Shown here: positions 36,660 to 44,481 of the stretch, in pieces | Layout: each line of letters starts with the position of its first letter | Numbering within the stretch: position 1 is the stretch's first letter | Assembly: GCF_943737005.1 (NCBI RefSeq) | Contig: NZ_CALSFU010000004.1 | Location: 179,912-243,911, forward strand | Direction of reading: 5' to 3' | DNA: 64,000 nt | From: Achromobacter sp. Marseille-Q4962 | Lineage (GTDB): Bacteria > Pseudomonadota > Gammaproteobacteria > Burkholderiales > Burkholderiaceae_B | The notes under the pieces: generated by a model | Seen by the model: the letters and a program-made list of their open reading frames with translations, nothing else | What the model was told of the DNA's origin: nothing | Databases searched by the model: none | Translations under genes and position numbers: made by a program

Positions 36660-38603
36660 ATGAACGCTGTCGGTATGCCAGAACCATTTTCTACAAAGCC
36701 TCGCCTATGGGTAGAGACGTTGTGGCTGCTGGAGTCACTGACAGCGGATGAACCCTTGCGCGAAATACCGCTGCACCGCGGCCTCAACCTGATCGTATCG
36801 CCACCAGGAAAAGGCAGCTCTGGGCATGGCGTGGGAAAAACCGCTTTTTGCCAATTGCTGCGGTTCGCACTGGATGACCCCCTCTGGTCCGAGGGGTCAG
36901 CCTTGCGCGATGAACTGCTGCAAAGCGAGGATTTGAAGGAGGGGGCTGTTGCCGCCCGTGTGCATATTGGCGGGGAAGTATGGACAGTCTTGAAGCCGTG
37001 GCGACACCAGAAGATGTACCGCGCTTCCCGTCATGCGGATTGGCGGCAGCTGGCCGCAGGTAACGCTGAGAACGAATACCACGCTTACCAGAATGCACTG
37101 CGACAGCATTTTGTCGAAACCTTGCCGGTTCAGGAGTTGCCTGGCTCCGGGCAGCCTATTGAATGGCACCACATTCTGGCCTGGTGCTCCCGTGACCAGA
37201 ACGCCCGATACCAGCATTACTTCCAATGGCGTGCGGAAGGTGTCCGGTTCAGTTTGCCGGCGAAGTCGCCATTGGCTCTCATACAGATCGTATTAGGTAT
37301 GCTGCACGACGCCACGACGCTGCGTGATCTGGATAGCGCAGCAAAAGCGGTAGAAACCCATAAGGCGAGACTGGAGCAACTGCGAGAGGAACCTACGCGT
37401 TTGCTGAACCATGTGCGCCGGCAATTGGCCAACCGCCTTGAAGCGCCAATCAATACACCCTTCCGGCAGGAAGGATTGATCGAGCATCCCAACTTGATTG
37501 GTATCGCCAGGCAACGCCACGAAGCCTATCAGCAGGAACTGCGATCAATCGAGGAAGAGCGAAAGGCACTTGTACACGAACGCCAGTCCTTGCTGGAAAA
37601 GCGTGCCCCGCTGAAAGGCAATCTAGACGTCATTGCCAATGAAATAGCCCAGGTAGAAGCGTTGATTGCTGGCGATATCGAGCGGTTAGAGGCGTTGCAA
37701 AACGAAGCAGCATCACTGCAAAAGAATCTCTCCAAGCATTGCGACGCAGGAAATCGCCTGCTCAAGGAGTGTCACTATGTTACTCAGCGCATCGAACTGG
37801 TTCAGATTGACCGAAAGCAGCGCACCTTGAGTTATCAGCAAAACAAAGAATCCCTTGAGCGCAGTCTGGTTGCGCTGCGCCGCCGCCGGAATGGGCTGAT
37901 TGACGAGATGGCACCGCTGGATAAAGCACTTGCCGCTATTGATGGAAGAAGTGCTGATATGGACCAGAGGTACGCCCAAGCAATGGTGGCTGATCAGCTG
38001 CTCACGGAGGCTATCGAGAGCTACGAATATTATGAAAGCCTTGCCTCTGGAAAGTCACAATCAACCGAAATGGATGCGTTACAACGCAAGCTGGATGAAC
38101 ATCGGCGTCGTTGCAATCAGTTGAAGCTACAGCTCGAACAACAGCGCCAGATGGTAGCGGGGCGCCGCCAGGCAATCAGCGACGCCATGATGGCTGTTGC
38201 CAGATCACTGCCTTCCTTCACGTGGGGCGTTTTCAACGATCAAGAAGAACACCGCAATCACCCCTTTCGAATGGGGCCGAGACACTCGACCACCTACAAA
38301 GTTCTGGAGATTCTCGCAGGTGATGTGGCCTGCTTGCTCGATAGCACTCAGGAGCAAAGCTTCCATCCCGGGTTTCTATTGCACGATTCTCCCCGCGAAG
38401 CGGAGATGAGCGAAGACATACTCTGGGCCCTGCTCGAACATGTCGCAAAAAAAGGTGGAGACTCGTTGCAATACATCGTTACCACTTCAACTGAACCACC
38501 TGAATCACTCCAGATTTATGAGCGGCACAGGCTCTCAACAGAGAGCGTGGACGGACTTCTTTTCCGTAAGCGCTTGGGTGCCGAACAGGCAACGATGGCA
38601 TGA
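36660..38603 (+). CDS. SMC-like coiled-coil ATPase
   Basis: This 647-aa protein has the layout of an SMC/Rad50-type ATPase of defence loci. An N-terminal P-loop HGVGKTAF near 56-63 follows a beta strand (GLNLIVSP). A long Gln/Glu/Arg-rich segment (about 220-510) is predicted coiled coil. The C-terminal segment GFLLHDSPREAEM near 571-583 looks like a Walker B/D-loop. The GC content is visibly lower than in its neighbours, which suggests a separate origin. It starts 3 bp after the methyltransferase stop and overlaps the HNH gene by 4 nt, so it is probably the ATPase partner of that nuclease. No exact family can be named. Confidence 0.78.
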   Translation: MNAVGMPEPFSTKPRLWVETLWLLESLTADEPLREIPLHRGLNLIVSPPGKGSSGHGVGKTAFCQLLRFALDDPLWSEGSALRDELLQSEDLKEGAVAARVHIGGEVWTVLKPWRHQKMYRASRHADWRQLAAGNAENEYHAYQNALRQHFVETLPVQELPGSGQPIEWHHILAWCSRDQNARYQHYFQWRAEGVRFSLPAKSPLALIQIVLGMLHDATTLRDLDSAAKAVETHKARLEQLREEPTRLLNHVRRQLANRLEAPINTPFRQEGLIEHPNLIGIARQRHEAYQQELRSIEEERKALVHERQSLLEKRAPLKGNLDVIANEIAQVEALIAGDIERLEALQNEAASLQKNLSKHCDAGNRLLKECHYVTQRIELVQIDRKQRTLSYQQNKESLERSLVALRRRRNGLIDEMAPLDKALAAIDGRSADMDQRYAQAMVADQLLTEAIESYEYYESLASGKSQSTEMDALQRKLDEHRRRCNQLKLQLEQQRQMVAGRRQAISDAMMAVARSLPSFTWGVFNDQEEHRNHPFRMGPRHSTTYKVLEILAGDVACLLDSTQEQSFHPGFLLHDSPREAEMSEDILWALLEHVAKKGGDSLQYIVTTSTEPPESLQIYERHRLSTESVDGLLFRKRLGAEQATMA

Positions 38604-39367
38604 ACCCACTGCAACGCACCCTCATCGAAAAAGCCGGCCACGACAATGGCTTCGAGCACGTGCTATCTCCGGCAGGCGATGCGGTGACACTGGCTTCGGC
38701 CCGTCATCGCAGCCAGGCGGTAGTGACGGCATCGGCCGATGGCTTCGGCTTGCGCCTTCAACCGGCTACGCCCGCGCTGCTGCCGGAACTGTTGCGTAGT
38801 TTCCAACCGCGGGCCGGAGCTGATGACGTGTTTTGTGTGCCGACCCTGCCCGATTTGGCGGCTCTCCTGCGTCGCACGGCCAGTTTGTCGCAGGCCTTGC
38901 CGAATCAGGCCGTGCGCGACTACCACACGGCCGTCGCGCAGGCTGTGGAGGCACTGCCTGTCGAGAACCGGGGCACGGAAGTCGAACGCCTGGTGCGCCA
39001 GCGCGTGGGGCAGGCGCGTTACCGCGATGCCTTGCTGACCTACTGGGGGGGTGCCTGCGCGGTGACCGGCGTCACCGTGACCGAGGCACTGCGCGCTAGC
39101 CATGCCAAACCCTGGGCCGAATGCGCCGACGACGCCGAGCGGCTGGATGCCTTCAACGGCTTTCTGCTGGTGGCCAATCTCGATGCGCTGTTCGACCGCT
39201 TTCTGATCAGCTTCGACGATACCGGACATTTGCTGACCAGCGCCCGCCTGTCCCAAAGCGATCTGCCTGGGCTTGGCATTCATTCGGGAATGACGTTGCG
39301 CTGGCTGACCAGGGAGCACCGGCATTATTTACAGTGGCACCGCGAGCGCTTCCTGCTCGGTGCCTGA
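38600..39367 (+). CDS. HNH endonuclease
   Basis: This 255-aa protein has an HNH nuclease domain in its C-terminal half: CAVTGV near 152-158, the ASHAKPW catalytic His region near 168, and NGFLLVANLDALFDRFLI near 183-200, which matches the HNH_2-type defence endonucleases. The N-terminal 140 residues carry no recognised domain and may bind DNA or the ATPase encoded upstream. ATG 38600 overlaps the ATPase stop (ATGA). Probable DNA-cutting effector of the distal module. Confidence 0.85.
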   Translation: MNPLQRTLIEKAGHDNGFEHVLSPAGDAVTLASARHRSQAVVTASADGFGLRLQPATPALLPELLRSFQPRAGADDVFCVPTLPDLAALLRRTASLSQALPNQAVRDYHTAVAQAVEALPVENRGTEVERLVRQRVGQARYRDALLTYWGGACAVTGVTVTEALRASHAKPWAECADDAERLDAFNGFLLVANLDALFDRFLISFDDTGHLLTSARLSQSDLPGLGIHSGMTLRWLTREHRHYLQWHRERFLLGA

Positions 39368-39380
39368 TCGAAGGAAAAAC

Positions 39381-41096
39381 ATGGCCAAGGCCGAAGCAAG
39401 CGTCGAAGAGCTGGTATCAATGATCGAGCGGGGCGAACTGCGCTTGCCAGAGATGCAGCGCCAGTATGTGTGGCGCTCCACGCGAGTGCGCGATCTGCTG
39501 GATTCGCTGTACCGCGGCTACCCATCGGGCGCAATCCTGCTTTGGGAAACGGATGAAGCTGTGCCGCTGCAGGATTTCGCGGTCAGCCAGAGCACGAATC
39601 CTTACCAGAGCACGCGGCTTCTGCTGGATGGTCAGCAGCGTCTGACATCGCTCTCTGCCGTCATTCGCGGCGAGCCAGTATCGGTACGCGGCCGTCGTCG
39701 GCCGATCGACTTGCTGTTCAACTTGGAACATCCCGACCAGTTGGCGGTCGTGACCGAAGTGGAAGAGAACGGCGACGACGAGGACGATGTTGACGACGAT
39801 AGCGAACTGATTGGCGATGAGACGGACTCGACCGAGGACGAACTGCTCAAGCGCTTCAACAAGATGACTTTCGTGGTGGCCACGAGGAAGCTGGAGCAGT
39901 TGCCGCATTGGGTGAAAGTGTCGGAAGTGTTCAAGACCGACAACGATGCGCCGTTCCTCAAACGTGCGGGCATCAGTGGTTTTGACGATCCTCGTTATGA
40001 GAAGTACAGCCAGCGCCTGGCCCGGCTACGTGGCATCCGCAAGTACGTTTATCGGATGGATGTACTGGAACGGACGCTTTCCTACGATGAGGTCACGGAA
40101 ATCTTCGTCCGGGTCAATTCACTGGGAGCCAAGCTGCGCAGTTCCGACTTGGCTCTGGCGCAGATCACCGCCAAGTGGCGGCACTCGCTGCAGACGTTCC
40201 AGGATTTTCAGAAGGCCTGTGCCAAGACGGGCTTTGACCTCGATCTCGGTTTGCACCTGAAGAACCTGATGGCGTTTGCCACCGGTCAATCGCGTTTCCA
40301 GATCGTGGGTAGCCTGAGTGTGGAGAAGCTGCAGAAGGCGTGGAAAGAAGCCTGCGAGGGCATGGAATTCGCGCTCAACTTCCTGCGTAGCAATCTGGGC
40401 ATCGATAGCCCGGCGCTGCTGTCGTCGCCCTTCCTGCTGGTGGTGCTGGCGTATTTCGGACACAACCGCAACTATGCGCTGAGCAACAATGAGGCCCGCC
40501 AACTGCGCTATTGGGCGCTGATGGCCAATGCCAAAGGCCGCTTCTCCCGAGGCTCCAGCGAAACCATTCTGGATCAGGATTTGGCAAGTATTCGTCAGGG
40601 CGGAGCGGTGAGCGAGCTGATTGACCGGCTGCGCCTGCAGTTCGGCCGCCTGGACATTACCGCGGAGGAGCTAGAAGGCCGCAACCAGCGCAGCGCGCTG
40701 TTCAAGACCATGTTCCTGGCTTTCCGCGCTGCCGGTGCGAAAGATTGGCGCAGCCATCTGGCCATTGCTCTGGATCATTCGGGCGCCCAGCATCGCTTGC
40801 AGTTCCATCACATCTTTCCCAAAGCCGTATTGAAGACCAGCTTCACTGCCCGCGAGGCGGATGACATCGCCAATCTGGCCTTCATCGGCGGCAAGACGAA
40901 TCGCGCGATCAGCGACAAGGCCCCGGCGGTTTACCTGCCCCCGCTGGTGGACCAGCTTGGCGAGCCAGCGTTCGCAGCACAGTGCATCCCGGTCGAGGCA
41001 TCGCTGCTGGAAGTGGAAAGCTACAAGGCTTTCTTGCTTGAGCGACGCAAGAGGATTGCAACGGCGCTGAATACGTTTGTTGGGCCTGCAGATTGA
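39381..41096 (+). CDS. DUF262/DUF1524 protein (GmrSD-like nuclease)
   Basis: This 571-aa protein joins an N-terminal DUF262 ParB/Srx-like domain (LPEMQRQYVW, then LLDGQQRLTSL near 80-90) to a C-terminal DUF1524 His-Me finger nuclease (HHIFPKAVL near 475-483, NLAFIGGKTNRAISDK near 497-512). The two domains form GmrSD, a type IV restriction enzyme against modified phage DNA, where nucleotides fuel DUF262. An acidic insert (about residues 128-160) is unusual. ATG 39381 has AAGGA upstream; a GTG at 39360 overlapping the HNH gene is less likely. Last gene of the cluster. Confidence 0.88.
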   Translation: MAKAEASVEELVSMIERGELRLPEMQRQYVWRSTRVRDLLDSLYRGYPSGAILLWETDEAVPLQDFAVSQSTNPYQSTRLLLDGQQRLTSLSAVIRGEPVSVRGRRRPIDLLFNLEHPDQLAVVTEVEENGDDEDDVDDDSELIGDETDSTEDELLKRFNKMTFVVATRKLEQLPHWVKVSEVFKTDNDAPFLKRAGISGFDDPRYEKYSQRLARLRGIRKYVYRMDVLERTLSYDEVTEIFVRVNSLGAKLRSSDLALAQITAKWRHSLQTFQDFQKACAKTGFDLDLGLHLKNLMAFATGQSRFQIVGSLSVEKLQKAWKEACEGMEFALNFLRSNLGIDSPALLSSPFLLVVLAYFGHNRNYALSNNEARQLRYWALMANAKGRFSRGSSETILDQDLASIRQGGAVSELIDRLRLQFGRLDITAEELEGRNQRSALFKTMFLAFRAAGAKDWRSHLAIALDHSGAQHRLQFHHIFPKAVLKTSFTAREADDIANLAFIGGKTNRAISDKAPAVYLPPLVDQLGEPAFAAQCIPVEASLLEVESYKAFLLERRKRIATALNTFVGPAD

Positions 41097-41144
41097 GCCG
41101 GTGGACGGCTGTGTATATAGGCCAGGGGGCTCATACTGCCTGAC

Positions 41145-42008
41145 CTAGCTACCGAGGTAGATGGCAGTGATTTGAACGCGCTCGTGTCCCACCTCACGGC
41201 TGATGGTTTGGCGAGCACGGCTGTCTTCCATACGTTGTGTTGGGCTTAATGCCCTGACTGAAGGCCCACCCGCCGCCGGTGCCTTCCATCCCGTCAGCAC
41301 CTCATACCGCATCTGCGCGTACCGATGCCGCAGTCCGTGCATGTTGCTCAACCCTGCCGCCTTGCATTGCCCGTCGTAGACGTGCCGCTGCTGGATGTAG
41401 GTCTTGTTCGCAGGGATCAGCGAGCCCAACCCTGTCAGCCGGTGTGCTTCGTCCAGCACCGTCCGCTGCTCCGGTGTCGTGATCGGTACCGTCCGGTCGC
41501 GCCCGCCCTTGGCCCATGAGCCTTTGATGGCGATGTGATCGCCACGGTCGGCATAGCGGGGCTGGAACTTGATGGATTCCTCTCGCCGCAGACCGAAGGC
41601 CGCTTGCAGACGCAGGCTCATGCGAACGTGTGGATCGGTGATCCTGTCCAGTCCGTCGCCCAGTTCCTTGGCCTTGCTTTCGCCGGTCACATAGCGCCGC
41701 TCGGGAATGCCCAGCTTGGTGTTGTCCGCTGGCAGGATGCCTGCCTTGCCGACCTTCTCGGCCCACCAGCGCAGGTGAGCCATGCGGTTCTTCAGTGTGC
41801 CGGCCGACAGGCCTTCGGCTTGCCAGCGCTGCAACAGGGCTTCGACGTGCTTGCCCTTGAGCGAGGTCGCCCGCATCTGGCGGAAGCCTGCTTCGCGCAG
41901 TTGGCGTGCGGCCAGGCTCAGTGAGCGCTGCCGGTCGGCCTGGGTGGCGTGGCTGCCGTCGCGGTTGCGCTGGCAAAGCTGGCGCAGGGTGTAGGTCAGG
42001 TCGTCCAT
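41145..42008 (-). CDS. Tyrosine recombinase, integrase-domain type of integrated elements
   Basis: This 287-aa protein has a SAM-like N-terminal DNA-binding domain and a phage-integrase catalytic domain with R in FGLRREES, K in SWAKGGRDR, HGLRHR, H in GHERVQ and the nucleophile Y in ITAIYLGS, five residues from the end. It is distinct from the island integrase at the left end. Proteins of this kind accompany island replication genes in ICE-like elements. It converges on the defence operon, ending about 48 bp from its last stop. Confidence 0.85.
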   Translation of the reverse strand: MDDLTYTLRQLCQRNRDGSHATQADRQRSLSLAARQLREAGFRQMRATSLKGKHVEALLQRWQAEGLSAGTLKNRMAHLRWWAEKVGKAGILPADNTKLGIPERRYVTGESKAKELGDGLDRITDPHVRMSLRLQAAFGLRREESIKFQPRYADRGDHIAIKGSWAKGGRDRTVPITTPEQRTVLDEAHRLTGLGSLIPANKTYIQQRHVYDGQCKAAGLSNMHGLRHRYAQMRYEVLTGWKAPAAGGPSVRALSPTQRMEDSRARQTISREVGHERVQITAIYLGS

Positions 42009-42591
42009 TGCGATGTTGTTTCGTCGGTTGTCGGGGCTGAGAAGCGAACGGTCAGTGTTTTTGCCAACTCGCCAAGGCGAGATCCCCGAAGGGCAAGGGC
42101 CAGGTGCTCAGTTCACCTGTGGCCTCGAATGAGGCGTCCGCCTTGCTTCCTGTGGGAAGGCCGGGCGGAAGAGTTGCAAGGGACGACAACGCGATGTGCT
42201 GGGATAGGTACCTCCTGTGGAGTGGTGGAAACGAGCTGACAGACCGCGCGAGGTCGGGCGACCCGCGACGAGTGGCTGGAGCGCCGGATGTGTATTGCGA
42301 CGATGGCGGGACGAACCACGCCGAGGATGAGGAAGGCTCTGCCCATCGGTAGGGCGGCACACAGAGCGAGCCGGGGTGTGCCAGGGATGGTTCCGTCCGG
42401 CGAGCCGGGTCGGCGCTTGCAGGAACCTGCGCCAGGGTTCCGGTGTTCATACCCACCGGCAGGTTGTTGCTGGGCCAGTGTCCCGGGGCATCGTCATGTG
42501 CGCCGCCATCAATGCGATGCCGCGCCAACCCGCATTGTTGCTGCAGTTCGCCGGGCCGTCACTGCGGCGGGCAGTGACGGCCCTATCTGTC
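42009..42591. other. 583-bp gap without a convincing gene
   Basis: Only short overlapping shadow frames occur here. The stretch has several imperfect hairpins and a strong terminator-like stem-loop at its right end. Its position between a recombinase and a replication-type gene would suit an island origin or transfer site, but I see no diagnostic iterons. Confidence 0.3.
42553..42583. terminator. Strong stem-loop after the island replication-type gene
   Basis: Perfect 13-bp arms (42553-42565 and 42571-42583) enclose a GGCGG loop, 8 bp beyond the stop of the minus-strand gene. There is no U-tract on either strand, so termination strength is uncertain. Confidence 0.5.
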
Positions 42592-43761
42592 TCATGCCGA
42601 GCCCAGGGACCCCAGCCGTGCAGCAGCAGGCGTGTTTCCCAGGGCTGTTGGCAGCATTTCGCTGCCAGCCATGCACCCGATGATCTGCCCGATGGGCAGC
42701 GATGGCGTCTTCAGCATGCGCCGGATCTGATCCAGATGCCGTTGCGCCACCTCGCGCGACGCAGGTTTTGCAGCTTGGTTGCTGGACGATGGAGAAGGGG
42801 CAGGCGGCGAGCCATGCTGGCTGTTGCTGACGGCCTGCACGGGTGTCTGCTGCGGGGCGGATTTGCGCGCCGCCCAGAGCTTGAAGACGCCTTCCACGGC
42901 CTTCTTGATCAACCCGTAGAGGTAGGCGATGGCGTTGTGCACACCACCTGATTCGCAGCGCACGTCCCACTCGGCCAGTACCGCCAGGCGTTGCTCCGGA
43001 GGCAAGCCCCTGAGACGCGCGGTGAGAACCCGTTGCTGATCCTGTGGCAGTTGCCGGAAGCGGGCCGGCACATACGGCCCAGATCCCTGCACTTCGGGTG
43101 GTGAGCGGTACGTACGTACTTCTTTTAATACTTCTTTTTCTACAGTACGTACTGTTGCTGCAGATGCCGGAACGGGTTTCGGAATGCCGCTGCTGGCTTC
43201 GGGAACGAGGGCATCGCGCGCAGTTGAGCCACCAGGATTGCCCGGATCATGGTCATCGTCATGCTGCTGCAGGCGCCTGATCCGCTCTTGCATCGTTGCA
43301 GGCAGCTTTTCCAACCTGTCCGGATGGCGCATGGCCTCATCGAGAATGGACTGCGCCAACTGGCGAATCGTCGCACTGGCATGGCCGAGCGCCCGTTCCA
43401 GCAGGGGCAGGTAATCCTCGTCCTCCAGGCAGGCCTCGTCGAACGCGAGGGGCTGATTCCGTACCGCGTAGCGGCTGGCCATCGAGAAGCCGGTCATCGG
43501 ATTGCGGCGGTATTCGACCAGCGCAATCCACGTGGACAGCCGCAGGCACAGCACAGCCTTGGACACGGTTTCAAGGGCCGCCCGCTTGCAGCCCGGTGCG
43601 CTGGGCAGGTATTTGCGTAGCGCGTCGTAGCTGAGGACCACGGTGCCGTCGCTGCTGGCCAGCGCACGGAAAGTCAGCCAGGCGTTGCGCTCCAGCGGCG
43701 TCAGCCGCTCATCGAGCAACAGAGCTTTCGGGGTGATGATGTCTGAAGTTTGGTGTGGCAT
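42592..43761 (-). CDS. STY4528-family pathogenicity-island replication protein
   Basis: This 389-aa protein resembles the STY4528-like replication-associated family of integrative elements: an N-terminal helix-turn-helix-like region (LLLDERLTPLERNAWLTFRAL, LSYDALRKYLPSA), a middle region, and a C-terminal helical tail. The start is taken at ATG 43761 with AGGAG upstream; the longer TTG-initiated frame lacks a site. It may allow replication of the excised island. The assignment rests on recognition of the N-terminal half and should be checked by search. Confidence 0.65.
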   Translation of the reverse strand: MPHQTSDIITPKALLLDERLTPLERNAWLTFRALASSDGTVVLSYDALRKYLPSAPGCKRAALETVSKAVLCLRLSTWIALVEYRRNPMTGFSMASRYAVRNQPLAFDEACLEDEDYLPLLERALGHASATIRQLAQSILDEAMRHPDRLEKLPATMQERIRRLQQHDDDHDPGNPGGSTARDALVPEASSGIPKPVPASAATVRTVEKEVLKEVRTYRSPPEVQGSGPYVPARFRQLPQDQQRVLTARLRGLPPEQRLAVLAEWDVRCESGGVHNAIAYLYGLIKKAVEGVFKLWAARKSAPQQTPVQAVSNSQHGSPPAPSPSSSNQAAKPASREVAQRHLDQIRRMLKTPSLPIGQIIGCMAGSEMLPTALGNTPAAARLGSLGSA

Positions 43762-44159
43762 GGTGAGGCTCCTGTCGGTATCGGCCAACTGGCCAAAGGA
43801 GCCGCCATCTCACCCCGACATCACCGCTGCCGCAGCCATCAATCCGAACTGCGCGCCTCCCGTTTTTTCGGGCTGAAGCAGGGTGCAACATCCTTGGTGC
43901 TCCGGATCAGGAGGTGGGAAAATGAGCACGCTGCAGCGCATTGGACGTTGCTGAACGTCGATGGCCGGGTTCGCTGCCTCAGATCAGGTTGTCCGCTGAC
44001 ACGTTGCACCGGGAACAAGCAGAGCGAGGAGCGTCCAAGACAGGCCATTCGCCGCTACAAAGGGACACGCTTGGTATTTGGGTCCAAGAATAGGTCCAAG
44101 CGCGTTGCGGGACCGCCATGAGTACTTTGAAAATCAACGACATGCGGCGAAAACGCCAC
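43762..44159. other. 398-bp stretch between the replication-type gene and attR, no gene seen
   Basis: Only shadow frames occur. Two GGTCCAAG direct repeats (44081-44088, 44093-44100) lie near the attR end and match the left-end candidate integrase arm sites. Otherwise I see nothing. Confidence 0.4.
44081..44100. repeat. Candidate integrase arm-type direct repeats, right end
   Basis: GGTCCAAG occurs twice, 12 bp apart, about 60 bp inside attR, matching GTCCAAG copies inside attL. Shared short repeats at both ends of an integrated element commonly bind the integrase arm domain. Confidence 0.5.
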
Positions 44160-44177
44160 TTCTGCATCGGGAAGTGA
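44160..44177. repeat. attR: attR core (18-bp direct repeat)
   Basis: TTCTGCATCGGGAAGTGA, identical to the mnmE 3' end at 19479-19496. Chromosomal sequence resumes directly after it. Confidence 0.93.
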
Positions 44178-44187
44178 TGCCCAACCC

Positions 44188-44400
44188 ATGCCCGCCCGCA
44201 TCCGCCCCGCCGCCGACGTTCCCGCCATCGAGGGGCTCGTGGCCGAAGCCTATGGCCCCTGCGTCGCCAGCCTCGGCGTGGAACCGGGGCCCCTGCACGA
44301 CGACTATGCAGCGCGGGTGAAAGCCGGGCAGGCTCATGTGCTGGAAATGGAACCGGGCACGATCTCCGGACTGCGTTTGATACACAGACGCGCAGAATAA
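44188..44400 (+). pseudogene. GNAT acetyltransferase, N-terminal fragment
   Basis: The 70-codon frame starts like a GNAT N-acetyltransferase (RIRPAADVPAIEGLVAEAYGP, HVLEMEPGTISGL) but stops after about 45% of the usual length. The acetyl-CoA-binding motif region is missing and not recovered downstream. It begins 10 bp beyond attR, so it was next to mnmE before the island arrived. Probably a decayed gene, with truncation by deletion rather than by the island itself. Confidence 0.65.
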
Positions 44401-44481
44401 AAAGCGATTATTTACTCATACCAAGCGTTTGCTCGCAATTTATCAGCCCTGCGGCTCCGCGCGTAGAACCGGCTTTTCGGC

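Larger units (their letters stand above)
19479..44177. mobile_element. Genomic island integrated at the 3' end of mnmE
   Basis: An exact 18-bp direct repeat (19479-19496 and 44160-44177) bounds about 24.7 kb. A tyrosine integrase lies directly inside the left end, and a second recombinase and an island replication-type gene lie at the right end. The interior carries a Fic protein and a seven-gene helicase/methyltransferase/nuclease operon and is visibly less GC-rich than the flanks, most clearly in the ATPase gene. mnmE is an established island integration site (for example SGI1-type elements in Salmonella). No conjugation or type IV secretion genes are present, so it may be mobilisable or satellite-like rather than self-transferring. 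Confidence 0.93.

Noticed and set aside
22271..41096. Classification of the operon as canonical DISARM or Druantia
   Set aside because: Separate DrmA, DrmB and DrmC (phospholipase D) or DruA-D/DruH proteins are not present, so the named types cannot be assigned from sequence alone.
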